This document shows positions 37,687 to 47,508 of a DNA stretch of 64,000 bases, piece after piece. The notes beneath the pieces were generated by a model. The model ran no database searches. It had not been told where the DNA came from and was given only the letters and a program-made list of their open reading frames with translations. Source of the stretch: Nitrospirota bacterium (GTDB lineage Bacteria; Nitrospirota; Nitrospiria; Nitrospirales; UBA8639). Made by a program: the position numbers and the translations under genes. The stretch is taken from positions 1 through 64,000 of the forward strand of contig JAQBUF010000002.1 of the NCBI GenBank assembly GCA_027623995.1. The letters run 5' to 3'. Each line of letters begins with the position of its first letter. Within the stretch, counting starts at the first letter, position 1.

Positions 37687-37818
37687 AATATCCAAGGGTT
37701 TAAATCATTCAACGTTAATCCTGCCTTTAATCCGCATTCAGTTTTCACTCCAATTCGTGTTTTGGTCCTGAATGTTGCACAAATCAAGGGCGTATCAACA
37801 CAGGACAGACCATAAGCG

Positions 37819-39669
37819 ATGATTCATATTGAAGAACTGACAAAAGAATATCCAACCAAAACCTTGTTCCATGAAGCGTCCGCACATTTGCGTCCTGAAA
37901 CGAGAGTAGGGCTAGTCGGACGAAACGGAACGGGGAAAACCTCTCTGCTCCGAATGATCATCGGCCAAGACACCTCAGACGGTGGTTCCATTCGGCTGCG
38001 CCCTTGGCTTCGCATTGGCTATCTTCCTCAGGAACTGGACACCCCAACGAACCTCACGGTTCTCCAAGCCGCCCACAAAGATGAATATCCGGAGTATGAG
38101 GCTAAGCGCATTCTCTCCGGATTGGGATTTGGAGAAGGCGACTGGGATCGAACCTTGGAAACCTATTCTGGCGGCTACCGTATGCGCGTGGCCCTCGGAC
38201 ATCTACTCCTTTCTCATCCCGATGTGTTGATGCTCGACGAGCCCACAAACCATTTGGATCAATCCACCCAAACATGGTTTGAGTCATTTTTGAAAAATTC
38301 CAACATGACGATGCTCATCATCAGCCATGATACGGCGTTCCTCGATCGAGTGATCACGCATACGTGGGAAATCCGTGACGCACAACTGCAAGAGTATCGA
38401 GGCAATTATTCCACATTCCAAAAACTCCGTCTTCAACTTGACCATCAGCAATCAGCCGCCGCAGAGCGCCAGTCCAAAGAAGTCGCTCGTGTTCAAAAAT
38501 TCGTGGATCGATTCCGGGCCAAAGCCAATAAGGCCAAGCAGGTTCAATCGCGAATCAAACAATTGGAAAAGGTCAAACTGATTGAAGGCAAGCGCGATAC
38601 CAAACGACTGCGCTTTCGATTCCCTGAGCCAAAGCCCAGTGGCAAAATGGTCCTTGAAATGCAAGGCATTAGAAAACAATACGGGGAAAAAGTCGTCTAC
38701 AACAATCTTGATTTTGCCGTGGAACGCGGGCAACGCGTGGCCCTGGTTGGGGAAAACGGCGCAGGAAAAACCACCTTATTAAAAATGTTATCTGGGGTAT
38801 TGAAGTTTGAAGCTGGCAAACGCATCGAAGGTCATGGGGTCTCCATTCATTATTTTGCCCAGCATCAAGCCGAAACCTTGAATCCAGAGCACAGCATTTT
38901 GGATTCCTTGGAGGAGGCGGCCCCGCAAGCCGAAAGAAACTATTTACGTGGAATCGCCGGGGTCTTTCTTTTTTCAGGAGATGATCAGAAAAAACCCATT
39001 AAGGCGTTGAGCGGCGGTGAACGGAATCGTGTCGCATTAGCTCGGATGTTAGTCGAACCTGCGAATACGCTACTCCTGGATGAGCCAACCAATCACTTGG
39101 ATCCTTCCTCTGTCGATATGCTCACGGATGCCATGACCGATTTTCCAGGCACTATCGTGTTTATTTCCCACGACCCAGTATTTTTGAGCAGAGTATCCAC
39201 CCGCGTAGTGGAAATCGAAGAGGGCGTGCCCACGGATTACATAGGCGATTACGAATATTATCTCTGGAAACAATCCAAAGAACTCGAAGATCTCAAAAAA
39301 CAAGAAGAAGCCAAAGCTGCCACCCAGCCCAAGGAAAATAAACAAAAACCCCAGACCAACGGAACTCCCCCGGTAGGATCCAAATCAATGGAGAAGGCAC
39401 CCAATCGACGCGACCTGAGCAAATCCATTACCCGGCTGGAGAAACAAGTGGCACGCGCAGAAGAAGAAATTGCGGAGCTAGAAGGACAGGTGCAATCCAG
39501 AGCTGCCGAACTTGCAGCCCCGGAACTGTATAAAGACTTTCCTCGCTGGAACGACCTGCATCAAGAGCACGAACGCTGGAAACACGACCTCGAAGTATTG
39601 ACGAATAAATGGTCCGACCTTTCCTCCCAACTTGAATCTAAAAAAGGACAGATGGAGCAGGTGGGGTAG
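37819..39669 (+). CDS. ABC-F family ATPase
   Basis: This 616-residue protein has two ABC ATPase domains without membrane segments. The P-loops are GRNGTGKTS near residue 35 and GENGAGKTT near 315. The signatures are YSGGYRMRVAL and LSGGERNRVAL, each followed by LLLDEPTNHLD or a close variant. A linker rich in charged residues joins them, and a C-terminal coiled coil follows a Gln/Lys/Pro-rich stretch. Such proteins act on the ribosome rather than as transporters. It is nearest the Uup/YdiF type by layout, but the subfamily is not certain. Confidence 0.92.
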   Translation: MIHIEELTKEYPTKTLFHEASAHLRPETRVGLVGRNGTGKTSLLRMIIGQDTSDGGSIRLRPWLRIGYLPQELDTPTNLTVLQAAHKDEYPEYEAKRILSGLGFGEGDWDRTLETYSGGYRMRVALGHLLLSHPDVLMLDEPTNHLDQSTQTWFESFLKNSNMTMLIISHDTAFLDRVITHTWEIRDAQLQEYRGNYSTFQKLRLQLDHQQSAAAERQSKEVARVQKFVDRFRAKANKAKQVQSRIKQLEKVKLIEGKRDTKRLRFRFPEPKPSGKMVLEMQGIRKQYGEKVVYNNLDFAVERGQRVALVGENGAGKTTLLKMLSGVLKFEAGKRIEGHGVSIHYFAQHQAETLNPEHSILDSLEEAAPQAERNYLRGIAGVFLFSGDDQKKPIKALSGGERNRVALARMLVEPANTLLLDEPTNHLDPSSVDMLTDAMTDFPGTIVFISHDPVFLSRVSTRVVEIEEGVPTDYIGDYEYYLWKQSKELEDLKKQEEAKAATQPKENKQKPQTNGTPPVGSKSMEKAPNRRDLSKSITRLEKQVARAEEEIAELEGQVQSRAAELAAPELYKDFPRWNDLHQEHERWKHDLEVLTNKWSDLSSQLESKKGQMEQVG

Positions 39670-39671
39670 GA

Positions 39672-39758
39672 ACGTGATGCGTCATGCGTAAAGCGTGATG
39701 GGTAAAAAATAGGAAAAACCCTCTCCACGCATAACGCTTCACGGATCACGCTTCACGT
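39672..39758. repeat. Palindromic repeat of 7-bp GCGTGAW units, copy 1
   Basis: The two arms of about 32 bp are imperfect inverted repeats of short units such as GCGTGAT and GCGTCAT. The left arm follows the ABC-F stop codon. The right arm runs into the rarA gene and encodes its last residues and stop. The two genes converge here, so it may act as a two-way terminator. Related copies lie at 46018-46102 and 47509-47589. Confidence 0.7.
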
Positions 39759-41083
39759 TTGCCCCCCCTCTCACCCTTGTCCCTTGCAGGCCGATAATAG
39801 CGTCGCCCTTCTAGAGCAGGCGGAAAATGGCTTTGGCCCCCTTGAGCCTCAGGATCATCGTGAACATACCGGTACCCCTTACCATACCCCACGTCTTTCA
39901 TGAGCGATGTCACGGCATTGCGAAGGTGTAAGGGCACGGGCAAGTTCCCCAATTGTTTCGCATCAACGAGGGCTTCCTTCAGACCTGCATAGGAGGCATT
40001 GCTCTTTGGACAAGACGCCATATAGGTCGTGCCATGGGCTAAATTGATTTGCGCTTCGGGCAAGCCAACCTGCACCACGGCTTGAAAAATTGCTGTGGCC
40101 ACCATGATTGCCATGGGCTGGGCATTGCCAATATCTTCTGACGCAAAAATGACCATCCGACGTGCAATAAATTTTGGATCTTCGCCGCCTTCGAGCATTC
40201 TGGCCAACCAATACAACGCTCCATCTGGATCGTAATCCCGCATGCTCTTGATATAGGCCGAAATGATGTTGTAATGCTCTTCCCCGTCCTTGTCATATCG
40301 GATGGACTTCTTTTGTAGAATGTGCTTGAGTTTTTCTTGATCAAGAACTTGCGGAGTGTTGTTCTTGGCCGCTGCCTGTCTCACCGCATATTCCAATGCC
40401 GTCAACATCGATCGCGCATCCCCATTTCCATAGTGAATCAACCCGATTCGCGCTTCACTGCTCAACGTGACATTGAACTTTCCTAAGCCTCGCTCATGAT
40501 CCGTCATCACCCGATCGATGATGGTGCCCATGGCGTGGTCATCCAAGGAATGAAGTTCCACGACTAACGCACGGGACAACAGCGGGGCAATAATTTCAAA
40601 CGAGGGGTTTTGAGTCGTGGCTCCGATCAGAGTAATATCCCCCCGTTCCACATAGGGGAGAAACGCATCCTGCTGCGCTTTATTGAATCGATGAATTTCA
40701 TCGACAAATAAAATGGTTCGTTGCCCGGTCATCCGTCGGCGCTGGATCGATTCTTTGATGAGGCTGCGCAGCTCAGGCACGCCACTGGCCACCGCCGAAA
40801 ACGGAACAAACGCGGCCTCCGAATGTCGAGCAATGAGATGGGCCAAGGTCGTCTTGCCCGATCCCGGTGGCCCCCAAAGAATGAGCGAGGGAACCTGATC
40901 AGATTCAATCGCCTGACGTAGCGCTTGATTCTCGGAGAGTAGGTGTTCCTGGCCTAGAAAGGCCGAAAATGTTTGAGGACGAAATCGCTCGGCAAGAGGC
41001 CCGACAGAAAACGAAATGGGGTCGTGGGGTTTTGACGGGTCTGTAAAAAGATCAGGTTGCTGACGGTCGTCCCTCGATAACAT
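39746..41083 (-). CDS. rarA: Replication-associated recombination protein RarA (AAA ATPase)
   Basis: This 445-residue AAA ATPase has the P-loop GPPGSGKTTLAH near residue 70 and the Walker B with sensor region FVDEIHRFNKAQQD. A C-terminal oligomerisation domain of the RarA/MgsA family follows. It acts at stalled replication forks. The last residues (KREA) and the TGA stop are encoded by the arm of the palindromic repeat, so the original end has been replaced or extended by the repeat. Confidence 0.93.
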   Translation of the reverse strand: MLSRDDRQQPDLFTDPSKPHDPISFSVGPLAERFRPQTFSAFLGQEHLLSENQALRQAIESDQVPSLILWGPPGSGKTTLAHLIARHSEAAFVPFSAVASGVPELRSLIKESIQRRRMTGQRTILFVDEIHRFNKAQQDAFLPYVERGDITLIGATTQNPSFEIIAPLLSRALVVELHSLDDHAMGTIIDRVMTDHERGLGKFNVTLSSEARIGLIHYGNGDARSMLTALEYAVRQAAAKNNTPQVLDQEKLKHILQKKSIRYDKDGEEHYNIISAYIKSMRDYDPDGALYWLARMLEGGEDPKFIARRMVIFASEDIGNAQPMAIMVATAIFQAVVQVGLPEAQINLAHGTTYMASCPKSNASYAGLKEALVDAKQLGNLPVPLHLRNAVTSLMKDVGYGKGYRYVHDDPEAQGGQSHFPPALEGRRYYRPARDKGERGGKREA

Positions 41084-41211
41084 GAGGCCCCTACAATTTG
41101 GCAGAGATGGATGAGAGGAAATATATCCTTATGCTATATCGCCAGGAAGAAGTCCTGCAAACCGAGACAAGAACCTTGCGCCGTTAAAAAGAGAAACCGA
41201 AGGAGAAGGCT

Positions 41212-42357
41212 GTGAAAGTACACGTCAATGGCATTGATCTCGCGTATTCAGATGAGGGACAAGGGCACCCAATTGTTTTCCTTCATGCGTTCCCGCTTGA
41301 CCGGACCATGTGGGCCCCGCAGGTGGAGGGACTCAAAGATCACTACCGCATCATCACGATCGATCTGCGCGGCCATGGAGAATCGGATGCCCCAATGTGG
41401 CGCTACACCTTTGAACAATTCGCTGATGACATTAAGGGCCTACTCGACCACCTGTCTATTTCACATGCAACATGTGTTGGGCTTTCCATGGGCGGCTATA
41501 TCTTCTTTGCCCTGTACAAAAAATATCCCCACCTCATTCACAGCGCGGTCTTGGCAGACACGCGTGCGGAAGCTGATACGGAAAATGTCAAAGCCGCTCG
41601 ATACTCGATGGCACAAATCGCCTACACACGAGGGGCCACGGCCATCGCGGACCTCATGCTTCCAAAGCTGCTCGCTCCAGGCTCATTGGAAACACGCAAA
41701 GATATCGTTGACCAATTGCGCCAAATGATTTCTGCCAACCAAGTTTCTGGCATTGTGGGGGATTTGATGGCCATGGAGGAACGACCAGACTCCAGCCCGC
41801 TGCTGAAGGAGTTCCGTTTCCCCACGTTGATTTTAGTAGGAGAGCACGACTGCGCCTCACCGCCAGAAGAAGTGAAACGGATGGCACAACACATCCCCGG
41901 CTCACACGTTGCACTCATCCCGCAGGCTGGGCATCTGTCTAATTTGGAAAACCCAGAGGCCTTTAATCTAGCACTCACACAATTTCTAGAAGATCTACCT
42001 GCCGTGGAAGAAGCCATGGAAGCGGAGCAACGCCGAAGTGTCCAAATGAAGGAGGGAATCGATGGTGGAGAATTATTGTTCCTGAAGAACCCCTTGGACG
42101 GTATCAAGAAATGTCTGGAGATCAAAGGGTTTGACAATGACATTTCTCGCACCAATTTTTTTTGCAATCCCAAGAACGTCTATATCAGCAAGCCCCCAGA
42201 CATGGCGACCACTTCAACGAGAAATTTGATGAGAGAAAAAAATGGGAAGGCATCACAACCCAGAGTAACTGAGAAGGAGGAGAGAGGAATAGGAATGTTT
42301 CCTTTCATTTCAGGAAATCTCCCTAAAATTGAAGATCTATATCATTCCCCGTTTTGA
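41212..42357 (+). CDS. Alpha/beta-hydrolase with an unusual C-terminal extension
   Basis: Residues 1 to about 265 form an alpha/beta hydrolase with the nucleophile elbow GLSMGGYI near residue 99 and the oxyanion start [10 protein letters not shown]. An acidic residue follows VGEHDC, and a late His in [13 protein letters not shown] completes the triad. GTG 41212 has AAGGAGAAG upstream. Normal relatives end near residue 270. The frame continues about 110 residues of Lys/Ser/Asn-rich, non-repetitive sequence and overlaps the convergent folE end by 16 bases. The tail may be read-through of intergenic DNA after loss of the old stop. The substrate is unknown. Confidence 0.8.
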   Translation: MKVHVNGIDLAYSDEGQGHPIVFLHAFPLDRTMWAPQVEGLKDHYRIITIDLRGHGESDAPMWRYTFEQFADDIKGLLDHLSISHATCVGLSMGGYIFFALYKKYPHLIHSAVLADTRAEADTENVKAARYSMAQIAYTRGATAIADLMLPKLLAPGSLETRKDIVDQLRQMISANQVSGIVGDLMAMEERPDSSPLLKEFRFPTLILVGEHDCASPPEEVKRMAQHIPGSHVALIPQAGHLSNLENPEAFNLALTQFLEDLPAVEEAMEAEQRRSVQMKEGIDGGELLFLKNPLDGIKKCLEIKGFDNDISRTNFFCNPKNVYISKPPDMATTSTRNLMREKNGKASQPRVTEKEERGIGMFPFISGNLPKIEDLYHSPF

Positions 42358-43016
42358 TTTCCTGAGCGAATGAGTTTTAGAAATTCGTCGCGTGTTTGTT
42401 GCTGTTTGCGAAACGCTCCAAGCATGTGGCTGGTGACGGCCAGGGTATTTTGCTTTTCGACTCCCCGCATCATCATGCACAAATGACGCGCTTCAATCAC
42501 GACCCCCACACCAACGGGCTTCAGCTTCGCCTGAAGTGTTTCGGCAATCTGAACGGTCAGTCGCTCTTGGACCTGAAGCCGACGGCTGAAGACATCCACG
42601 ATCCGAGGAATTTTACTCAAACCCACCACTTGCTTGTCTGGAATGTATCCCACATGACATCTTCCGAAAAAAGGCAGGAGGTGATGTTCGCACAAGCTGA
42701 AGAAATCGATATTCCGCACGATGACCATTTCGTCATACTCGATTGGAAACAAGGCCCCATTGACAATGTCGTCGACATTCTCTTGATAGCCTTTCGTAAA
42801 GAACGAGAAGGCCTTCGCGACTCGCCTCGGCGTCTCTTCCAATCCACTGCGTTTGGGATCTTCACCAAGGACCGTGAGCAGTTGCGTCACGAGACCTTCG
42901 AGGTTGGCCAGTTGTCCGGTTTCGGAAACTCGCGCCACTCGACCGACTTTCCCCTTGACGTGTTTCATTTCTGGGTTTCGAGCAGATGATGATTTCGGAC
43001 GAGTTTGACGATTCAT
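42342..43016 (-). CDS. folE: GTP cyclohydrolase I
   Basis: This 224-residue protein converts GTP to dihydroneopterin triphosphate. Zinc and substrate motifs [18 protein letters not shown] and [10 protein letters not shown] are intact. The N-terminal 25 residues are basic and variable. It lies downstream of a PTPS gene (43-base gap), a pairing seen in tetrahydrobiopterin and queuosine pathways. Confidence 0.95.
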   Translation of the reverse strand: MNRQTRPKSSSARNPEMKHVKGKVGRVARVSETGQLANLEGLVTQLLTVLGEDPKRSGLEETPRRVAKAFSFFTKGYQENVDDIVNGALFPIEYDEMVIVRNIDFFSLCEHHLLPFFGRCHVGYIPDKQVVGLSKIPRIVDVFSRRLQVQERLTVQIAETLQAKLKPVGVGVVIEARHLCMMMRGVEKQNTLAVTSHMLGAFRKQQQTRDEFLKLIRSGNQNGE

Positions 43017-43059
43017 GAATTAGTCCCTATGGAAAGAGCTGAAAAAGAGAGAAACGGCC

Positions 43060-43485
43060 TTACCGACATGGCTCACCTTGATATTCAAAATAATTATCAC
43101 GAGTTTCGATCAATCCAATTTTTTCTAACTGCCCGATCGCGATGCCACCCACAAGCTCATCCCAAATAAACTTGGCAAGATTTTCGCCGGTGGTCACGAC
43201 ATCCTGAAAGGCCGAGTCATGATTGAGATGGCGATGATCAAACCGTTCCACGATTTTGGTGGCCACGAGATGATCCAAACGTTCCCGATCTGTCACATCC
43301 CCCGTCTGAGGATTGATCGTACCCCGCACCGTTACCAGAACCGTGTAATTATGTCCATGGCCATTAGGATTATTGCACTTACCAAAGACCTTCCGATTCA
43401 CGTCATCGGACAACTCCTTGGCATGAAGTCGATGCGCGGCACAAAATCGATATTGTCGGGTCACATAGGCTTGGACGTTCATCAT
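43060..43485 (-). CDS. 6-pyruvoyl-tetrahydropterin synthase / QueD family
   Basis: This protein of about 141 residues has the zinc His in FCAAHRLHAKEL and the pair in NPNGHGHNYTV, with the catalytic Cys in GKCNNPNGHGHNY. That Cys form is shared by biopterin PTPS and QueD. It would act on dihydroneopterin triphosphate made by FolE. ATG 43485 lies one base after the ferredoxin stop, which supports it over the longer frame that would overlap the ferredoxin gene. The pathway end (tetrahydrobiopterin or queuosine) is not settled by this window. Confidence 0.9.
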   Translation of the reverse strand: MMNVQAYVTRQYRFCAAHRLHAKELSDDVNRKVFGKCNNPNGHGHNYTVLVTVRGTINPQTGDVTDRERLDHLVATKIVERFDHRHLNHDSAFQDVVTTGENLAKFIWDELVGGIAIGQLEKIGLIETRDNYFEYQGEPCR

Positions 43486-43486
43486 A

Positions 43487-43831
43487 TCACGACTGAGAAG
43501 ATTCTTTTCCTTCTTCAACAGATTCGGAGGATCCCCATTTTTCTTCAGGCACTTGTACCATGACATCGCCCAAAATTTTGGCCTGGCAACTTAATCGGTG
43601 ATACGGCTCGGTGAGGGCTTCTCGATCTAATAAGTCTTGTTCTTCGAAGTCGATTTCGGATAAATTTTCGCCCCCCACCATTACTTCTACCCGACATGTG
43701 GAACACGACGCATTCCCCCCACAGTCATGCTCCATCGGAAAACCCAACATCTCAGCGGCTTCGAAGACCGTGAGGTTTTCGGGAACCTCTCCGCTTGTTC
43801 CTTCTGGATGAATAAATGTAATACGCGGCAT
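43487..43831 (-). CDS. [2Fe-2S] ferredoxin
   Basis: This 114-residue protein has the plant-type cluster motif with Cys 37, 43 and 46 (HDCGGNASCSTC) and a fourth Cys in LSCQAK near residue 81. The start is MPRITFIHPEG. A charged C-terminal tail (EEKWGSSESVEEGKESSQS) is not part of the fold. It sits 6 bases after the NuoF-like gene and overlaps the region of the next start, so it is clearly in one operon with them. It probably takes electrons from the NuoF-like flavoprotein. Confidence 0.92.
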   Translation of the reverse strand: MPRITFIHPEGTSGEVPENLTVFEAAEMLGFPMEHDCGGNASCSTCRVEVMVGGENLSEIDFEEQDLLDREALTEPYHRLSCQAKILGDVMVQVPEEKWGSSESVEEGKESSQS

Positions 43832-43837
43832 AAAAAA

Positions 43838-45145
43838 TTACCTCGTTGCGAAAACCGGCTCGGCAGTTGACGGGTTAAAAGGACATGCGTGGTTCGCCAC
43901 ATGCGCTTCAAACTCTGCACGAAACAGGCGAAGACTGTTCTGCACCAGCACCGATGCCCCCGTGACTAACGTACAAAAACCCGTGCCTTTAATATAGCCA
44001 CTGATTTGCATGATTCGATCAAGGTCCTGTTGCGTCCCCTGGCCTTCTTCAATTTTCTTTACGAGTTCTTCTAGATTTGCTGTTCCAATAGAACAAGGCG
44101 GGCATTGGCCACAGCTTTCTTCACGAAAAAAACTTGAGAGTTTTAAGGTTTGCTGGACCATACAGGTGGAATCATCCACTACGATCACCCCCGCTGAGCC
44201 CAGTCCCGTTCCAGCCTTTTTCAATGAATCAAAGTCCATGAGAAGATCCAATTGATCTGGGCCTATCATGGCAAAGGATGGGCCTCCCGGAAATACGGCT
44301 TTGACCTTTCCACCATTGGGCACGCCCCCTCCACATTCCTCAATTAAGTGACGAAGGGGGGTGCCTAAGGGCAATTCATAGACCCCAGGATGCTTCACTG
44401 CCCCGCTCAAAGAAAACAACATCGTCCCTGGACTTCGCTCAGGCCCAACTTGGGTAAACCACTCAGCGCCATTTCGAAGGATCTGAGGCACATGCGACAA
44501 AGTTTCTACATTATTCACAAGCGTAGGCTTGCCGTGCAGCCCAAAATCTGTGGGATAGAACGGGGGTTTTTGTTTGGGTTGCGCTGGCCGGCCTTGCATG
44601 GATTCCAACATGGCGGTTTCTTCACCTGCCACATAGCTCCCATGCCCATCAAATATTTCTAACTCCAAATCAATCCCGGAACCAAACACATTTTTTCCAA
44701 GGAATCCACGCTCACGCGCCTGCGCTATAGCTTTTTCAAGATTCGTGCGGGCTGCGACAAACTCGGCATTTAAGTAGATGTACGATTCCTTGGCTCCCAC
44801 AATATACGACGCAATCACACAGCCCTCGATCAATTGATGAGGATGGTGCTCAATGAGATATCGATCTTTAAACGTCCCAGGCTCGTGCTCTCCTGCATTA
44901 CACACAAAATACCGTTCGGCAATCCGGTGATGAACGACCTTTTCCCATTTTAAGCCCGTTGGGAATCCTGCCCCGCCGCGCCCTCGCAATGACGCGCGCT
45001 TGAGGGTTTGGATGACACCATCAGGATCTTTTTCACGAAAGCATTGTTGCCAGGCATCATAGCCGCCCTGCCTGATATAGGCCTCGATATCCCAAGGTTC
45101 TCCGTCCAATGGCTGTAGTAGGCGAAGGTGCGAATTGTTTGTCAT
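43838..45145 (-). CDS. NuoF-like NADH-oxidising flavoprotein
   Basis: This protein of about 435 residues is homologous to the NuoF/HoxF subunit. The FMN and NADH loop GRGGAGFPTGLKW and the CNAGEHEPGTFKDRY segment are present. The [4Fe-4S] cluster site (ESCGQCPPCSIG plus a later Cys) is also complete. It is not in a complex I operon; instead it precedes a [2Fe-2S] ferredoxin, PTPS and FolE. It could form an NADH:ferredoxin reductase with that ferredoxin. I take ATG 45145; earlier starts lack good ribosome sites. Confidence 0.9.
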   Translation of the reverse strand: MTNNSHLRLLQPLDGEPWDIEAYIRQGGYDAWQQCFREKDPDGVIQTLKRASLRGRGGAGFPTGLKWEKVVHHRIAERYFVCNAGEHEPGTFKDRYLIEHHPHQLIEGCVIASYIVGAKESYIYLNAEFVAARTNLEKAIAQARERGFLGKNVFGSGIDLELEIFDGHGSYVAGEETAMLESMQGRPAQPKQKPPFYPTDFGLHGKPTLVNNVETLSHVPQILRNGAEWFTQVGPERSPGTMLFSLSGAVKHPGVYELPLGTPLRHLIEECGGGVPNGGKVKAVFPGGPSFAMIGPDQLDLLMDFDSLKKAGTGLGSAGVIVVDDSTCMVQQTLKLSSFFREESCGQCPPCSIGTANLEELVKKIEEGQGTQQDLDRIMQISGYIKGTGFCTLVTGASVLVQNSLRLFRAEFEAHVANHACPFNPSTAEPVFATR

Positions 45146-45518
45146 GTAAAGATCCGTAAAAAAAACCATTCTTTCCAAAAATGATTGACTCGGAACCGTG
45201 GACTATACGGGCCAGCCCCTAATTTCGTCAAGCTTTTAGACGTGACCAAACAACAAAAAACATAATACTCTCAACTGGTTAGATACCAAGACTCCAAGAA
45301 ACTTTCATTGAAATAGGTCTTGGGTATAAGCCGGTGACCCACTGGGGGCACACACCATTTTTCACCTTGTTTACTCATTCATGGCAAGCAAGACGCTGGT
45401 TTGTAAATCGGCGAGTGACCTTGTAATATTTTGCCTGCCGCTAAAGGCAATCCCAGAAGAAGGCAGACAACACCACACGAATCATTGCAACCGTCATCCA
45501 GATAGAGGAGATAAACAC
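45146..45518. other. Divergent intergenic region, nothing recognised
   Basis: These bases between the NuoF-like gene and purE contain no convincing coding frame. An open frame running from 45381 into purE has poor composition and I treat it as non-coding leader. Promoters for both directions must lie here. Confidence 0.4.
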
Positions 45519-46022
45519 GTGGAACCGAAGAACACAGCGCCGTTAGTTGGCATTATCATGGGAAGCAAAAGTGACTGGGACGTGATGCGACTGGCGAGTG
45601 AGACTCTAACTCAGCTCGGCATTGCCAATGAGTGCCGCGTGATATCAGCTCACCGAGCACCGGATGCGCTCTTTGAATATGTCGAGCAAGCGGAAGGCCG
45701 AGGGTTGAAAGTCATTATCGCCGGAGCTGGTGGCGCGGCACATTTACCAGGAGTCATCGCCGCCAAAACCACCTTGCCGGTGCTGGGCTGCCCCATGCAA
45801 TCCAAGACTCTTCAAGGCTTGGACTCCTTATTATCAATCGTGCAAATGCCTAAAGGTATCCCCGTGGCAACTCTAGCGATTGGTGAAGCAGGGGCCGCCA
45901 ATGCCGGTTTATTTGCAGCCGCGATTTTGGCATTATCCGATTCAGGGATTAAGCAACGATTGGAAGACTATCGAAAGAAACAAACGGAGAAAGTGTTGGC
46001 AGATTCCTTTTTAAAACCGTGA
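45519..46022 (+). CDS. purE: N5-carboxyaminoimidazole ribonucleotide mutase
   Basis: This 167-residue class I PurE has the conserved GSKSDWDVM near residue 14 and the catalytic SAHRAPD. It rearranges N5-CAIR to CAIR in purine synthesis. The start is GTG 45519, in frame, with AGAGGAG eight bases upstream. The TGA stop is supplied by the arm of a palindromic repeat. Confidence 0.95.
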   Translation: MEPKNTAPLVGIIMGSKSDWDVMRLASETLTQLGIANECRVISAHRAPDALFEYVEQAEGRGLKVIIAGAGGAAHLPGVIAAKTTLPVLGCPMQSKTLQGLDSLLSIVQMPKGIPVATLAIGEAGAANAGLFAAAILALSDSGIKQRLEDYRKKQTEKVLADSFLKP

Positions 46023-46102
46023 AGCGTCATGCGTGAAGAGTGAAGCGTTAAATAAAAAGAAAAGTTCTCTGACGCATCACGCATTTCGGGTCACGCATCA
46101 CG
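46018..46102. repeat. Palindromic repeat of 7-bp units, copy 2
   Basis: The arms CGTGAAGCGTCATGCGTGAA and, inverted, CGTGATGCGTGACCCGAAAT lie between the convergent purE and mdh genes. The left arm includes the purE stop codon. The spacer is A-rich. It could form a hairpin in both transcripts. Confidence 0.7.
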
Positions 46103-46110
46103 ATTTTTAA

Positions 46111-47055
46111 TCAGCCTGCATCTAGAATTCGATCAACTTCTTTGCACAACTCCCTGACACCTTGGGCCGACGTATCGAAAGCGGTCTTTTCCTCAGGAGT
46201 GAGGTCGTATTCCAAAATTTCCTCCACGCCATTTTTTCCTAGCCGCACAGGGACCCCCATATAAATCCCCTTCACTCCATACTCCCCTTCGCACAATGCC
46301 GCACAAGGAATGACCTTGCGCTCATCCCTAATGATGGCTTCCACCATTTCCACGGCAGAGGCGGCAGGCGCATAATAAGCACTGCCCGTTTTCAGTAGAT
46401 TGACGATCTCTGCGCCACCATTGCGGGTCCGCGTCACAATGTCATCAAGCTTTTCTTTCGACATCCATTGATCCACTGGTCGCCCACTCACGGTGGTATA
46501 TCTCACTAACGGCACCATGGCATCTCCATGGCCGCCAAGGACCATCGCATGCACATTGTGTACTGACACGTTCAACGCTTGCGCGATGAAGGTACTAAAG
46601 CGTGCAGAGTCCAACACCCCTGCCATACCCACCACGCGCTCCTTGGGGAAACCGCTCACTCGATAGGCCACATGAGTCATGGCATCAAGGGGATTTGCGA
46701 CAATCACCAGGATCGCCGATGGCGAACGCTTCACAATTTCCTGTACAACCGATCGAACGATCTTGGTATTTTTTTCGAGCAATTCCGATCGGCTCATGCC
46801 AGGCTTGCGAGCCATGCCAGAGGTAATCACCACGACATCTGAATCTGCCGTCTCATCATAATCGTTGGTCCCAATAATCTGGGAGTCATATCCGCACACG
46901 GCCCCAGCTTGAGCCAAGTCCAAGGCCTTGCCCTGTGGAAGACCTTCCACAATATCGATGAGGGCAATGGTATATCCATCCTTTTCAGCCAATCTCTGTG
47001 CGGCTGAACCTCCAACATTTCCAGCACCAACGATGGTAATTTTCTGTCGCCTCAT
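46111..47055 (-). CDS. mdh: Malate dehydrogenase (LDH-like)
   Basis: This 314-residue enzyme has the NAD-binding [14 protein letters not shown]. The substrate loop ARKPGMSR has Arg where lactate dehydrogenases have Gln, so malate is the likely substrate. The catalytic His is in GGHGDAMVP. It reduces oxaloacetate in the reductive TCA cycle or runs in reverse. AAAGGTG precedes ATG 47055. It lies 33 bases after the small unknown gene upstream. Confidence 0.94.
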   Translation of the reverse strand: MRRQKITIVGAGNVGGSAAQRLAEKDGYTIALIDIVEGLPQGKALDLAQAGAVCGYDSQIIGTNDYDETADSDVVVITSGMARKPGMSRSELLEKNTKIVRSVVQEIVKRSPSAILVIVANPLDAMTHVAYRVSGFPKERVVGMAGVLDSARFSTFIAQALNVSVHNVHAMVLGGHGDAMVPLVRYTTVSGRPVDQWMSKEKLDDIVTRTRNGGAEIVNLLKTGSAYYAPAASAVEMVEAIIRDERKVIPCAALCEGEYGVKGIYMGVPVRLGKNGVEEILEYDLTPEEKTAFDTSAQGVRELCKEVDRILDAG

Positions 47056-47088
47056 GACACACCTTTTTCATTTAGGTCTAATAAGTAA

Positions 47089-47499
47089 CTAGTCATCATC
47101 GTGAGTTACCCATCCTGCGACCTTGAAATTGATGGTGCAGACGAAGTTTTCCACATAATAAAAATTGACCTTTATCTTTTTCCGACCATATTCACGAGCA
47201 AGAAATTCATCTGGAGTATCGGCAAGCTCTTGATAGCCTCCAGGAGGATAGGCTCCCAAATCCTTAAAGGCGACAATCATGCCCACCTTCACTTCCTGCA
47301 TCACCTTGGCAGAACACTGAGGATAAATCTCCCAAAACTTGGCATCAATTTCTTCCCGGGTCGGCTCAGAACTCGGATCTCCGATTATTCGATCTTTTTT
47401 CTCAAACTTAGCCAAGCGGCGAATATACGGATATTGATTCCCCGTAAACAGTTTATACAACCAGGGAGGAACTACAGGTCTTTGAGTGTCTTCTGTCAT
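47089..47499 (-). CDS. Protein of unknown function upstream of mdh
   Basis: This soluble protein of about 136 residues has no signal or membrane segment. It has a Tyr/Phe/Pro-rich start (VVPPWLYKLFTGNQYPYIRR), a central region KFWEIYPQCSAKVMQEVKVG and an acidic end. I recognise no family. ATG 47499 is preferred; an earlier TTG lies inside the palindromic repeat. It shares a strand with mdh across 33 bases, so co-transcription is likely. Confidence 0.65.
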   Translation of the reverse strand: MTEDTQRPVVPPWLYKLFTGNQYPYIRRLAKFEKKDRIIGDPSSEPTREEIDAKFWEIYPQCSAKVMQEVKVGMIVAFKDLGAYPPGGYQELADTPDEFLAREYGRKKIKVNFYYVENFVCTINFKVAGWVTHDDD

Positions 47500-47508
47500 A
47501 AGATTTTC

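Noticed and set aside
42396..42989. 197-codon plus-strand frame opposite folE
   Set aside because: It is the complement of folE; the minus-strand protein has all cyclohydrolase motifs.
45381..45518. N-terminal extension of purE
   Set aside because: The GTG at 45519 has AGAGGAG at ideal distance and begins right before the conserved PurE sequence.
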